From positions 1 to 50,089 of the forward strand of contig CAIQWJ010000067.1 of NCBI GenBank assembly GCA_903875575.1: a stretch of 50,089 bases of DNA, in the 5' to 3' direction. Under the pieces are notes generated by a model. The model saw only the letters and a program-made list of their open reading frames with translations. It had not been told where the DNA came from and made no database searches. Position numbers and translations under genes: made by a program. Source of the DNA: an uncultured Acidobacteriia bacterium. Lineage in GTDB: Bacteria > Acidobacteriota > Terriglobia > Bryobacterales > Bryobacteraceae. Shown here piece after piece: positions 42,859-50,089 of the stretch; within the stretch, counting starts at the first letter, position 1, and each line of letters begins with the position of its first letter.

Positions 42859-44448
42859 ATGAACAAAAGCTTTTCCCGGCTGGTGCCGGTTGCGGCATGC
42901 GTGTTCGCGATCACCGCAGGTTACGGACAGCAACCCGCGCCAACAGCCCAGTTGGACCGCATCGCTGCGACAGTCGATCCATGGGTCGCGAAGAACCGCG
43001 TTCTGGTCATCACCGACATTGCCAACGAGCCCGACGACCAGATGTCGATGGTGCGGTTTCTGCTCTACTCCAACGAGTTCGACGTCGAGGGCATTGTTGC
43101 GTCGACCTCCACCTGGATGCGCGACCGAGTGCGTCCTGACGTGGTGCAGAAAGTCATCGACGGGTATGAGCAGGTTCGTCCCAACCTGCTGGAGCACTCA
43201 AAGGACTACCCCACAGTCGCGACCCTGCGCGCAGCGGTCACGACCGGGCAAACCGGCTACGGAATGGCGGCAGTTGGGACGGACAAGATGTCGCCCGGTG
43301 CGGAACGGATCATCAGCGCGGTGGATCAGGGCGTGGCGCGCAAAGACCCGCGCCCCTTGTGGATCTCCGTATGGGGCGGAACCAACACCCTGGCGCAGGC
43401 GCTGCTGCATGTGCGCGAGACCAGATCGGCCGCGGAAGTGGAAGCCTTCGTATCGCGCCTTCGTGTTTATACGATCTCCGATCAGGACGACGCCGGGCCG
43501 TGGATCCGGAAAGAATTCCCGTCACTTGTGTACATTGCGATACCGTCCACTCCCGATGGCGACGAATACTATCGCGCGACGTGGACAGGCATTAGTGGCG
43601 ACCGGTTCTATCGCAACGCCGATGGAGCGGATTTCACCACGTTCACAGATCCCTGGGTGAACGCCAACATTCGAGCGAAAGGCCCGCTGGGCAAGCTTTA
43701 TATCATGCCCTGCTGCATTCACGAGGGCGATACGCCGTCCTTCCTGGGGCTGATCAATAACGGCCTCGACAGTTTCATGAGCCCGAGCTACGGCGGCTGG
43801 GGTGGTCGCTACGTGTGGCGGCAGCCATATGGCGAGCCTCGGCCATTCTGGACTCAGGGCGGCGATTCATATCCGGGGAAAGACAGTTCACGCGACACCG
43901 TAGTTGGCGTCGACGGCGCAGCCCATACTTCCGATCAGGCCACCATTTGGCGCTGGCGCACGGCATTCCAGCACGATTTCGCGGCGCGCATGGACTGGAC
44001 GCTGCCGAAGAAGCCCGTGAATCACAACCCGATCGCCGTGGTGAATGGACAGACCGGCAAGGCACCGGTGATCATCCAACTGGCCGCCGGTGAATCGGTG
44101 ATGCTGGATGGTTCGGGTTCCAGCGATCCGGATGGCGATGCGCTCACTTATAAATGGGTTTTCTACTCTGAGGCGGGCAGCGGCATTCCAGACCAGCCCG
44201 TTTCTGCGGGCGCTCCGGTGGTGATTGGCGGCGGCAATGCATCGGACGGCGGGATTCCCTCGGCGGGTGCCGGTGGTGCGCCTCAACCGCCGGCCCGCGC
44301 GGTCCTGGATCGGCTGGAAGGCCCGGTTACGAAAGCGACACTGCGTACGCCGGGCGTCGCGCACATTATTTTGGTTGTGGAAGACAAAGGTTCGCCCTCG
44401 CTGACCTCATACCGACGCATCATTTTGCACAGCGTACCCCGTCCGTAG
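42859..44448 (+). CDS. DUF1593 secreted nucleoside-hydrolase-like protein
   Basis: 529 residues with a signal peptide (LVPVAACVFAITAGYGQ). VLVITDIANEPDDQMSMVRFLLYSNEF has the Asp cluster typical of DUF1593, a family related to nucleoside hydrolases and found in polysaccharide-degrading bacteria. WISVWGGTNTLAQAL and YGGWGGRYVWRQP follow. The C-terminal third is beta-rich with an SGSSDPDGDALTYKW cadherin/PKD-like segment, the usual Sde182-type partner domain. Probably acts on a glycoside outside the cytoplasm. Confidence 0.88.
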   Translation: MNKSFSRLVPVAACVFAITAGYGQQPAPTAQLDRIAATVDPWVAKNRVLVITDIANEPDDQMSMVRFLLYSNEFDVEGIVASTSTWMRDRVRPDVVQKVIDGYEQVRPNLLEHSKDYPTVATLRAAVTTGQTGYGMAAVGTDKMSPGAERIISAVDQGVARKDPRPLWISVWGGTNTLAQALLHVRETRSAAEVEAFVSRLRVYTISDQDDAGPWIRKEFPSLVYIAIPSTPDGDEYYRATWTGISGDRFYRNADGADFTTFTDPWVNANIRAKGPLGKLYIMPCCIHEGDTPSFLGLINNGLDSFMSPSYGGWGGRYVWRQPYGEPRPFWTQGGDSYPGKDSSRDTVVGVDGAAHTSDQATIWRWRTAFQHDFAARMDWTLPKKPVNHNPIAVVNGQTGKAPVIIQLAAGESVMLDGSGSSDPDGDALTYKWVFYSEAGSGIPDQPVSAGAPVVIGGGNASDGGIPSAGAGGAPQPPARAVLDRLEGPVTKATLRTPGVAHIILVVEDKGSPSLTSYRRIILHSVPRP

Positions 44449-44565
44449 GTCAGGGGGGCTGTGTCAGGGCGGGCTGTTGCTAATGCCAACGTGGCTCTGA
44501 TATCCTTCCGAGGTGGAACCGCTTCCAGTATTCGGGCGGTGCAACGGGTCGAGGGAAGAATTCTT

Positions 44566-45438
44566 ATGAGAATGAACAGCAAGATTGCGCTCGCATTCTG
44601 CGTGACGCTGGTGTGTGCGGCAACGATGTTTGCCCAGGGTGGCGGTGGCCGCGGTGCCAGTGGCGGGCTGCCTCCGGTCCAGTTGGCGGGCGGAAGACTT
44701 CGAATCTATCCGCAGGAGGCCAGCACCCGGGGTCTGGCGTCCTACAACACGAATTGCGGCTACTGCCATGGCGAACGTGCCAAGGGCGGAAAGTCCGGGC
44801 CCGATCTGATCACTTCCGACGTTTCCCTTCATGATGACGACGGGGTTGGCTTCGCCGCGTATCTGAAGGGCGACGCCCATCAGAAGGCAGTCAAACTCGC
44901 CCTCCCGCAGGACACGGTTTACGATATCGCGGCATACATCCATTCGCGCATTATCGTCGCGGCCATCAATCGCGGCGGCGATATCCACCTGGACGAAATC
45001 GCCAAGGCCGGCGACGCCAAAGCCGGTGAAGCCTATTTCAAAGGCGCTGGCGGCTGCACGAAGTGTCATGCCGTGGACGGCAATCTCAAAGGCGTCGGGG
45101 CTAAGTATGACGTGGCTACACTCCAGGACCGAATCGTGATGCCGGCTCGCGGACGCGGCGGTCGCGGCGCAGCTCCGAGCGCCACGCCTGACTCCACCAC
45201 GATCACGGCAACCGTGACTCTGGCGAATGGGCAGGTGTTCAAGGGGATTCCGATTCGCAACACCGATTTCGACGTGACGCTCCGCCTGGCCGATGGCACC
45301 ACGAAGACCTGGGCACGCGACAACGGCGTCCCGAAAGTGGAATTGACTGACCCGCTGGCTGGCCACTTCGAAATCATGAAGAAGCTGAAAGACAGCGACA
45401 TGCATAATCTGACCGCCTATCTGGCGACGATGAAATAA
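44566..45438 (+). CDS. Dihaem cytochrome c
   Basis: 290 residues from ATG 44566, nine bases after GAGGGA. Signal peptide SKIALAFCVTLVCAATMFAQ. Two haem-c motifs: NCGYCHGE near residue 65 and CTKCHAVDG near 165. The second domain has an inserted beta segment (TATVTLANGQVFKGIPIRNTDFDV). It is 27 bases upstream of a PQQ alcohol dehydrogenase and is its likely periplasmic electron acceptor. Confidence 0.9.
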   Translation: MRMNSKIALAFCVTLVCAATMFAQGGGGRGASGGLPPVQLAGGRLRIYPQEASTRGLASYNTNCGYCHGERAKGGKSGPDLITSDVSLHDDDGVGFAAYLKGDAHQKAVKLALPQDTVYDIAAYIHSRIIVAAINRGGDIHLDEIAKAGDAKAGEAYFKGAGGCTKCHAVDGNLKGVGAKYDVATLQDRIVMPARGRGGRGAAPSATPDSTTITATVTLANGQVFKGIPIRNTDFDVTLRLADGTTKTWARDNGVPKVELTDPLAGHFEIMKKLKDSDMHNLTAYLATMK

Positions 45439-45465
45439 GAGCGAAGGATAACCAGCGAGACCATC

Positions 45466-47109
45466 ATGAAATCACTCACGAAATATCTTCTCCTCTGCAT
45501 CCCTGCCCTGCTGCTGACGAACGCCGCCGCGCCCGGTGCGCATGCGCAGGCAATCACTCAGGCGGACCTGGAACACCCGAAGCCCGATAGCTGGCCGACT
45601 TTCAGCGGAGACTACTCCGGTCGCCGCTACAGCGCTCTCAAGCAACTCAACCAGGACACCGTCAAGGGCCTGACTCTTGCCTGGATTTCGCGTGTCAATA
45701 TGCAGTCACCGGCTACTTATTCGGGCGGCCCCGGCAATCCTCTGCCACCTACGGCCACTGCGAACAACAGCGGCACGCCCCTGCTTGTGGATGGGGTGCT
45801 CTACATGACAGAGCCGAACGCGCTGTTTGCCATTGACGCCCGCACCGGTCGCGAAGTCTGGCACTACGTCTACAAAGGCGTGCCCGCCGAGCAACTCGGA
45901 AACCGCGGCGCGGGCATCTACGGCGACTGGATCTATTTCGAAACCCCGGACTGCCATCTGGTTTCGCTCGAACTCAAGACAGGCAAGGAACGCTGGAGCA
46001 AGGAAATTGCCGATGTGCGGCAGGATCACTGGTGCTCGGAAGTCCCGCTCATCATCCGGAACCACGTTGTGGTCGGCATTGGCGGCGATTTCCTGGACAT
46101 GGCGAACTACGCTGAATCGCGCGATCCCGAAACCGGCGATCTGCAGTGGCACTTCTGGACCACTGCCCATCCGGGCGACCCCGGCTTCTCCACCTGGCCG
46201 AGCGAAAAGGCTGCCGCACATGGCGGAGGCGGTGTCTGGACGCCCTCCAGCTATGACCCCGAACTGAACCTTCTCTACATCACAACCGGCAACGTGGAAC
46301 CCACCATGGTGGGCGAGAGCCGTCCCGGGGACAACCTCTACACCTCTTCGGTGATCGCGCTGAACCCCGATACCGGGAAGATGGCCTGGTACTTCCAGAT
46401 GTCGCCGCACGATACACACGATTGGGATGCTTCGCAGGTCCCGGTGCTCGTCGATGGCGTCATTAACGGACAACCGCGCAAACTTCTTTGCCAGGCCTAT
46501 CGCGGTGGTCTCTTCTTTGTTCTCGACCGCGCCACCGGCAAGAACATTTCGACCACGCCGTTCGTGGAGAATCTCAACTGGTACACGGGCATTGCGCCGA
46601 ACGGTCAGCCGATCCCGGATAAAACTAAGGAACCGTCGGCCGCAGGTACGCTGACCTCGCCGCCTTCAGGTGGCAGCACCGGCTATCCCAGCCCCGCGTT
46701 CAATCCTGATACAGGCCTGTTCTACGTGGGCACTTCACAGCAGTTCACCGTGTTCTACCGGACAGATCTCGATCCGCAACCGGAGGGCTACGGTGCCACG
46801 GAACGCGGCGGCGGCAACATTGCCACCGAACTGCGCGCCATCGATTACAAAACCGGCAAGATCGCCTGGAAGCGAGCTCTCGGGCGCGGTGCTCAGAACC
46901 TGTTGACCACGGCTGGCAACCTGCTCTTTGGCGGCGATGGCTACAGCAATTATGTGGCCTGGGACGCCCGTACAGGCGTGCCTTTGTGGCATTCGGGTCT
47001 GCTGTCCAACCCCTCGAATTCAATCACTTACATGCTGGACGGCAAGCAATACGTAGTTGTAGCGGCAGGCGAGTATTTCTACGCCTTTTCGTTGCAGGGT
47101 ATAAAGTAA
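45466..47109 (+). CDS. PQQ-dependent alcohol dehydrogenase
   Basis: 547 residues with a signal peptide (YLLLCIPALLLTNAAAPGAHA). Eight-bladed quinoprotein propeller: WPTFSGDYSGRRYSALKQL, TPLLVDGVLYMTEPNALFAIDARTG-type blade repeats, GGVWTPSSYDPELNLLYI, HDTHDWDASQVPVLVDG (catalytic Asp region) and GGNIATELRAIDYKTGKIAWKR. It lacks a fused cytochrome domain; the separate dihaem cytochrome upstream replaces it. The substrate is an alcohol or sugar, not determined. The vicinal disulfide Cys pair of classic methanol dehydrogenases is not evident. Confidence 0.9.
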   Translation: MKSLTKYLLLCIPALLLTNAAAPGAHAQAITQADLEHPKPDSWPTFSGDYSGRRYSALKQLNQDTVKGLTLAWISRVNMQSPATYSGGPGNPLPPTATANNSGTPLLVDGVLYMTEPNALFAIDARTGREVWHYVYKGVPAEQLGNRGAGIYGDWIYFETPDCHLVSLELKTGKERWSKEIADVRQDHWCSEVPLIIRNHVVVGIGGDFLDMANYAESRDPETGDLQWHFWTTAHPGDPGFSTWPSEKAAAHGGGGVWTPSSYDPELNLLYITTGNVEPTMVGESRPGDNLYTSSVIALNPDTGKMAWYFQMSPHDTHDWDASQVPVLVDGVINGQPRKLLCQAYRGGLFFVLDRATGKNISTTPFVENLNWYTGIAPNGQPIPDKTKEPSAAGTLTSPPSGGSTGYPSPAFNPDTGLFYVGTSQQFTVFYRTDLDPQPEGYGATERGGGNIATELRAIDYKTGKIAWKRALGRGAQNLLTTAGNLLFGGDGYSNYVAWDARTGVPLWHSGLLSNPSNSITYMLDGKQYVVVAAGEYFYAFSLQGIK

Positions 47110-47137
47110 GAGACCTTACAAAAACGGAGATAACAAC

Positions 47138-48622
47138 ATTCCTATCCTTGGCATTGACGTCGGCACCGGTGGATCCAGAGCCGTACTTGTATCCGAAGAC
47201 GGCTCGGTATTGGCCTCGCGAACCAGCGAGCACGCCGCTTTTACCTCACCCGAAACCGCATGGGCGGAACAGGAGCCCGCGGATTGGTGGCGCGCATCGC
47301 AGGCAGCGATTCGCGACGTCATTCAGGCCAGCGGCGTCGATCCAAAGCAGATCCGCGGCGTAGGCCTCACCGGGCAGATGCACGGTGCGGTACTGCTCGA
47401 TGACGCGGGCAATGTCCTGCGCCCGGCGATCATTTGGTGCGATCAGCGAACGGACGAGCAGTGCCAGTGGATCACAGAAAGAGTCGGGGCCAAACGGCTG
47501 CTGGAGCTGACCTGCAATCCGGCGCTGACGAATTTCACATTGACCAAGCTGTTGTGGGTGCGCCAGCACGAACCGGAGATCTGGAAGAAAGTCCGGCACG
47601 TCCTGCTGCCCAAGGACTACGTCCGTTTCCGCCTGAGTGGCGAATACGCGATCGATGTAGCCGATGCTTCGGGAACGCTGATGCTGGACGTCACGAATCG
47701 TCGCTGGTCGGAAGAACTGCTCGGACTGGTTGATGTCGACAAAGCGTTGCTGCCTGCGGTATTCGAATCTCCGGAGGTCTGCGCAAAGGTGTCCGCGGAA
47801 GCCGCAGGTATCACGGGCATTCCGGCCGGAACGCCCATCGTTGCAGGCGCGGGCGATCAGGCCGCGGGCGCAGTGGGCATGGGCATAACGAGGCCCGGCG
47901 CGGTCAGCGTAACGCTGGGTACTTCGGGCGTGGTTTTTGCAGCAACCGAATTGCCGTCCCTCGATCCTGGCGGTCGTCTGCACACTTTCTGCCACGCGAT
48001 TCCGAATCGCTGGCACGTGATGGGCGTGACGCAGGCCGCAGGACTTTCGCTGCGCTGGATTCGCGACCAGTTCTGCCAGCCCGGCTACACTTACCCCGAA
48101 CTAACGAAGGAAGCAGCCAGCGTTCCACCCGGTTGCGACGGTGTCCTCTGGGCACCCTACCTGATGGGAGAGCGCACTCCGCATCTGGATTCCTCGGTGC
48201 GTGCCGCCCTCACCGGCCTGGCTGCCAGCCACACGCGCGGCCACGTGGCCCGCGCCGTCATGGAAGGCGTGGCGTTCAGCCAGCGCGACAGCTTCACGAT
48301 CTTCGGCGAACTCGGTGTTCCCGTCAACAAAGTCCGCGTCTCCGGCGGCGGTGCCACTTCGCCGCTCTGGAAACAGATTCAGGCCGATGTTTACGGCCAT
48401 GCCGTAGAAACCATCGCCGCCGATGAAGGTGGCGCTTACGGCGCGGCTATTCTGGCCGGCGTCGGAACCGGCGTCTGGCCCAGCGTGGACGAAGCCTGCG
48501 ACAAGTACATCCGCGGCGCAGAAGTTACAGCGCCCATTGCCGCCAACAAAGCGGTGATGGACAAACAGTACCAGCGATACAGCCGGATCTATCCGGCATT
48601 AAAGGCAATTTACCAATCATGA
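47138..48622 (+). CDS. xylB: Xylulokinase, apparent ATT start
   Basis: 494 residues. Phosphorylates D-xylulose to xylulose-5-phosphate. FGGY fold: [16 protein letters not shown] at the N terminus, [39 protein letters not shown], a [11 protein letters not shown] phosphate loop and [20 protein letters not shown]. The frame has a stop at 47102-47104 and no ATG, GTG or TTG before TTG 47210, which would remove the essential first motif. ATT 47138 lies seven bases after GGAGA exactly where Met is expected. Overlaps xylA by four bases (ATGA). Confidence 0.92.
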   Translation: MPILGIDVGTGGSRAVLVSEDGSVLASRTSEHAAFTSPETAWAEQEPADWWRASQAAIRDVIQASGVDPKQIRGVGLTGQMHGAVLLDDAGNVLRPAIIWCDQRTDEQCQWITERVGAKRLLELTCNPALTNFTLTKLLWVRQHEPEIWKKVRHVLLPKDYVRFRLSGEYAIDVADASGTLMLDVTNRRWSEELLGLVDVDKALLPAVFESPEVCAKVSAEAAGITGIPAGTPIVAGAGDQAAGAVGMGITRPGAVSVTLGTSGVVFAATELPSLDPGGRLHTFCHAIPNRWHVMGVTQAAGLSLRWIRDQFCQPGYTYPELTKEAASVPPGCDGVLWAPYLMGERTPHLDSSVRAALTGLAASHTRGHVARAVMEGVAFSQRDSFTIFGELGVPVNKVRVSGGGATSPLWKQIQADVYGHAVETIAADEGGAYGAAILAGVGTGVWPSVDEACDKYIRGAEVTAPIAANKAVMDKQYQRYSRIYPALKAIYQS

Positions 48623-49785
48623 GCGATCAATTCACCCCACTCCCCGAACACAAGTTTTCTTTTGGTCTCTGGACCGTATCCAACCAGGGCCGCGATCCTT
48701 TTGGCGCAGCCGTCCGCCCGCCACTCGCGCCCAATGACGCAGTGGCCATGCTGGGCGAGGTTGGCGCGTGGGGCGTCAATCTCCACGACAACGATCTGGT
48801 GCCGATCGATGCGACTCCCTCCGAGCGCGACGCCATCGTCAAGAGTTTCAAAGCCGCCTGCAAGGCGAACAAGATTGTGGTCCCCATGGCCACGGTCAAT
48901 CTGTTCTATGACCCGATCTTCCGCGATGGTGCCTTCACCTCGAACGACGCCCGCGTGCGCGCTTATGCCGTCCGCAAGACCATGAGCGCGATGGATCTGG
49001 GCGCGGAACTCGGCGCGAAGATCTTCGTTCTTTGGGGCGGACGTGAAGGCGCGGAAACTGATGCCTGCCGTCGCGCCGATGACGCCGTCAAGCGCCTTCG
49101 TGAAGCCCTCAACTACCTCTGCGAATATTCCATCGACAAGAAGTACGGCTACAAGTTCGCCATGGAAGCCAAGCCCAATGAACCGCGCGGCGATATCTAT
49201 ATGGCGACCACAGGCAACTACCTGGGGCTGATCCCGACTCTGGCTCACCCGAACATGGTTGGCGTGAATCCCGAAGTAGCGCACGAGACCATGGCCGGAC
49301 TGAACTTCGTCCACGCCGTCGCACAGGCCTGGGATGCAGGCAAGCTGTTCCACATCGATCTCAACGATCAGGTGCCTGGCCGCTACGATCAGGACTTCCG
49401 TTTTGGTGCCGCGAACCCGCGCGCCGCGTTTTTCCTGGTGAAGTTCCTGGAAGATGTCGGTTACAAGGGACCGCGCCATTTCGACGCGCACGCTTATCGC
49501 ACTGAAGACTACGCCGGCGTGAAAGATTTCGCGCGTGGCTGCATGCGGACTTACCTCATTCTCAAAGCCGCGGCAAAGCGCTGGAACGAAGACAAAGAAA
49601 TCCAGGCTCTGTTGCAGGAAAACATCGCCGCAGGCAAAGGCGCGCCGTCCGTTGCGCGGTACACAAAGGCCAGCCAGAAAGCGCTGATGGGGGCGTCGCT
49701 CGACCGTGAAGTGATCGCCACCCGAGGCCTGGCGTACGAAAAGCTGGATCAGTTGACCACGGAAGTTCTGCTCGGCGTGAGATAA
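48619..49785 (+). CDS. xylA: Xylose isomerase
   Basis: 388 residues, the shorter (class I, actinobacterial-type) form. Converts D-xylose to D-xylulose with two divalent metals. Visible: [27 protein letters not shown] (catalytic His), [26 protein letters not shown] (metal Glu), [27 protein letters not shown] and RHFDAHAYR. It is translationally coupled to xylB. No xylose transporter is seen nearby. Confidence 0.96.
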   Translation: MSDQFTPLPEHKFSFGLWTVSNQGRDPFGAAVRPPLAPNDAVAMLGEVGAWGVNLHDNDLVPIDATPSERDAIVKSFKAACKANKIVVPMATVNLFYDPIFRDGAFTSNDARVRAYAVRKTMSAMDLGAELGAKIFVLWGGREGAETDACRRADDAVKRLREALNYLCEYSIDKKYGYKFAMEAKPNEPRGDIYMATTGNYLGLIPTLAHPNMVGVNPEVAHETMAGLNFVHAVAQAWDAGKLFHIDLNDQVPGRYDQDFRFGAANPRAAFFLVKFLEDVGYKGPRHFDAHAYRTEDYAGVKDFARGCMRTYLILKAAAKRWNEDKEIQALLQENIAAGKGAPSVARYTKASQKALMGASLDREVIATRGLAYEKLDQLTTEVLLGVR

Positions 49786-49895
49786 GCGGCACTGGCGCGG
49801 TTTGTCCGCGCGATCAAAACAGATACGGCTGCGCGCGAATTCATAGTGGCAGCCGTGTCAATTTCTCCGAAGCCCTTCAGTCTTCAGTCGGTGAC

Positions 49896-49935
49896 AGACA
49901 GGTTCCTCAGGCAGATTGCCGAAGGGAACCTGTCT
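49896..49935. repeat. 11-bp inverted repeat
   Basis: AGACAGGTTCC (49896-49906) and GGAACCTGTCT (49925-49935) are perfectly complementary around 18 bases. A short GTG frame spans it (49846-50043) but has no recognisable feature. No T-run follows, so it is not a simple terminator. The region 49786-50065 holds no gene I can support. Confidence 0.8.
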
Positions 49936-50065
49936 CATCGTTCCAAACGGAGACTCACTCAAACTCTGGTGTCTATTGAAGGGCCCGATGTCGGGTCAGA
50001 AACGACGCCATTCTCACCTGGCGCAACCCGCGCTGTGACTTGACGCCCGTAAGTCTATGAAAAAA

Positions 50066-50089
50066 TGGTAGCGCTAACGGGAATCGAAC
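50066..50089 (-). tRNA. tRNA 3' part, cut by window edge
   Basis: On the minus strand the last bases read GTTCGATTC (T loop with the invariant TTCRA), the T-stem 3' strand, the acceptor strand TAGCGCT, discriminator A and an encoded CCA at 50068-50066. The anticodon lies outside, so the isotype cannot be given. Confidence 0.72.

Noticed and set aside
49846-50043. 65-codon GTG frame near the right end
   Set aside because: No ribosome site, no recognisable domain, and it spans a strong inverted repeat.

Overview
The window is a dense, GC-rich bacterial chromosome segment. The best fit is an acidobacterium of the Bryobacterales/Solibacter type. This is an inference from gene families: several TPR-CHAT proteins, repeated ECF sigma/anti-sigma pairs, exported DinB-like and sorbosone-type PQQ enzymes, a high-copy 'RRN.AKSRGPVT' protein family, and GTG starts with ATGA/TAATG couplings. 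No rRNA, CRISPR array, transposase or phage gene was seen.

Layout. (1) 1-7287: an RRN-GPVT family module reads in frame into argS, followed by coaX, a coupled hypothetical gene, a structured leader or small RNA ending in a strong terminator, and TPR-CHAT protein no. 1. (2) 7288-16753, minus strand: a complete nitrate assimilation operon. In transcription order it has a hairpin-rich leader, a DmsB-DmsC fusion electron donor, a cytosolic Nas-type nitrate reductase, nirB, nirD, an outer-membrane porin and a NarK transporter. (3) 17071-24221: small hypothetical proteins; a minus-strand set of TPR-CHAT protein no. 2, ECF sigma and zinc-finger anti-sigma; then an RsbW-like kinase, an RsbV-like STAS protein and a DUF1223 protein. 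(4) 24635-33874, plus strand: a long co-directional cluster of a small protein, a secreted lectin with VVAAGAGN repeats, a secreted protein, TPR-CHAT protein no. 3 (interrupted by one in-frame TAG), a Q/P-rich secreted protein, a membrane protein, ECF sigma, an NrsF-like anti-sigma and a beta-carbonic anhydrase. (5) 33877-37991: a DUF3667 protein, a third ECF sigma with an anti-sigma carrying a CxxCH motif, an MFS transporter and a P-loop ATPase. (6) 38036-49785: sugar and oxidative metabolism: a sorbosone/glucose-dehydrogenase-like protein, two DinB-fold proteins, an aminotransferase coupled to a C26 peptidase, a DUF1593 hydrolase, dihaem cytochrome c, a PQQ alcohol dehydrogenase, xylB and xylA. 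The right edge cuts a minus-strand tRNA.

The main themes are nitrate import and reduction to ammonium with apparent RNA-level control, three CHAT peptidase-like proteins (two beside sigma/anti-sigma genes), and two genes (xylB and an anti-sigma) whose only sensible start codons are ATT and ATC. The best candidates for something undescribed are the CHAT/ECF clusters, the leader at 4447-4646 with twin CCUCC loops, and the nitrate-operon leader with a hexaloop hairpin and a sequestered Shine-Dalgarno.
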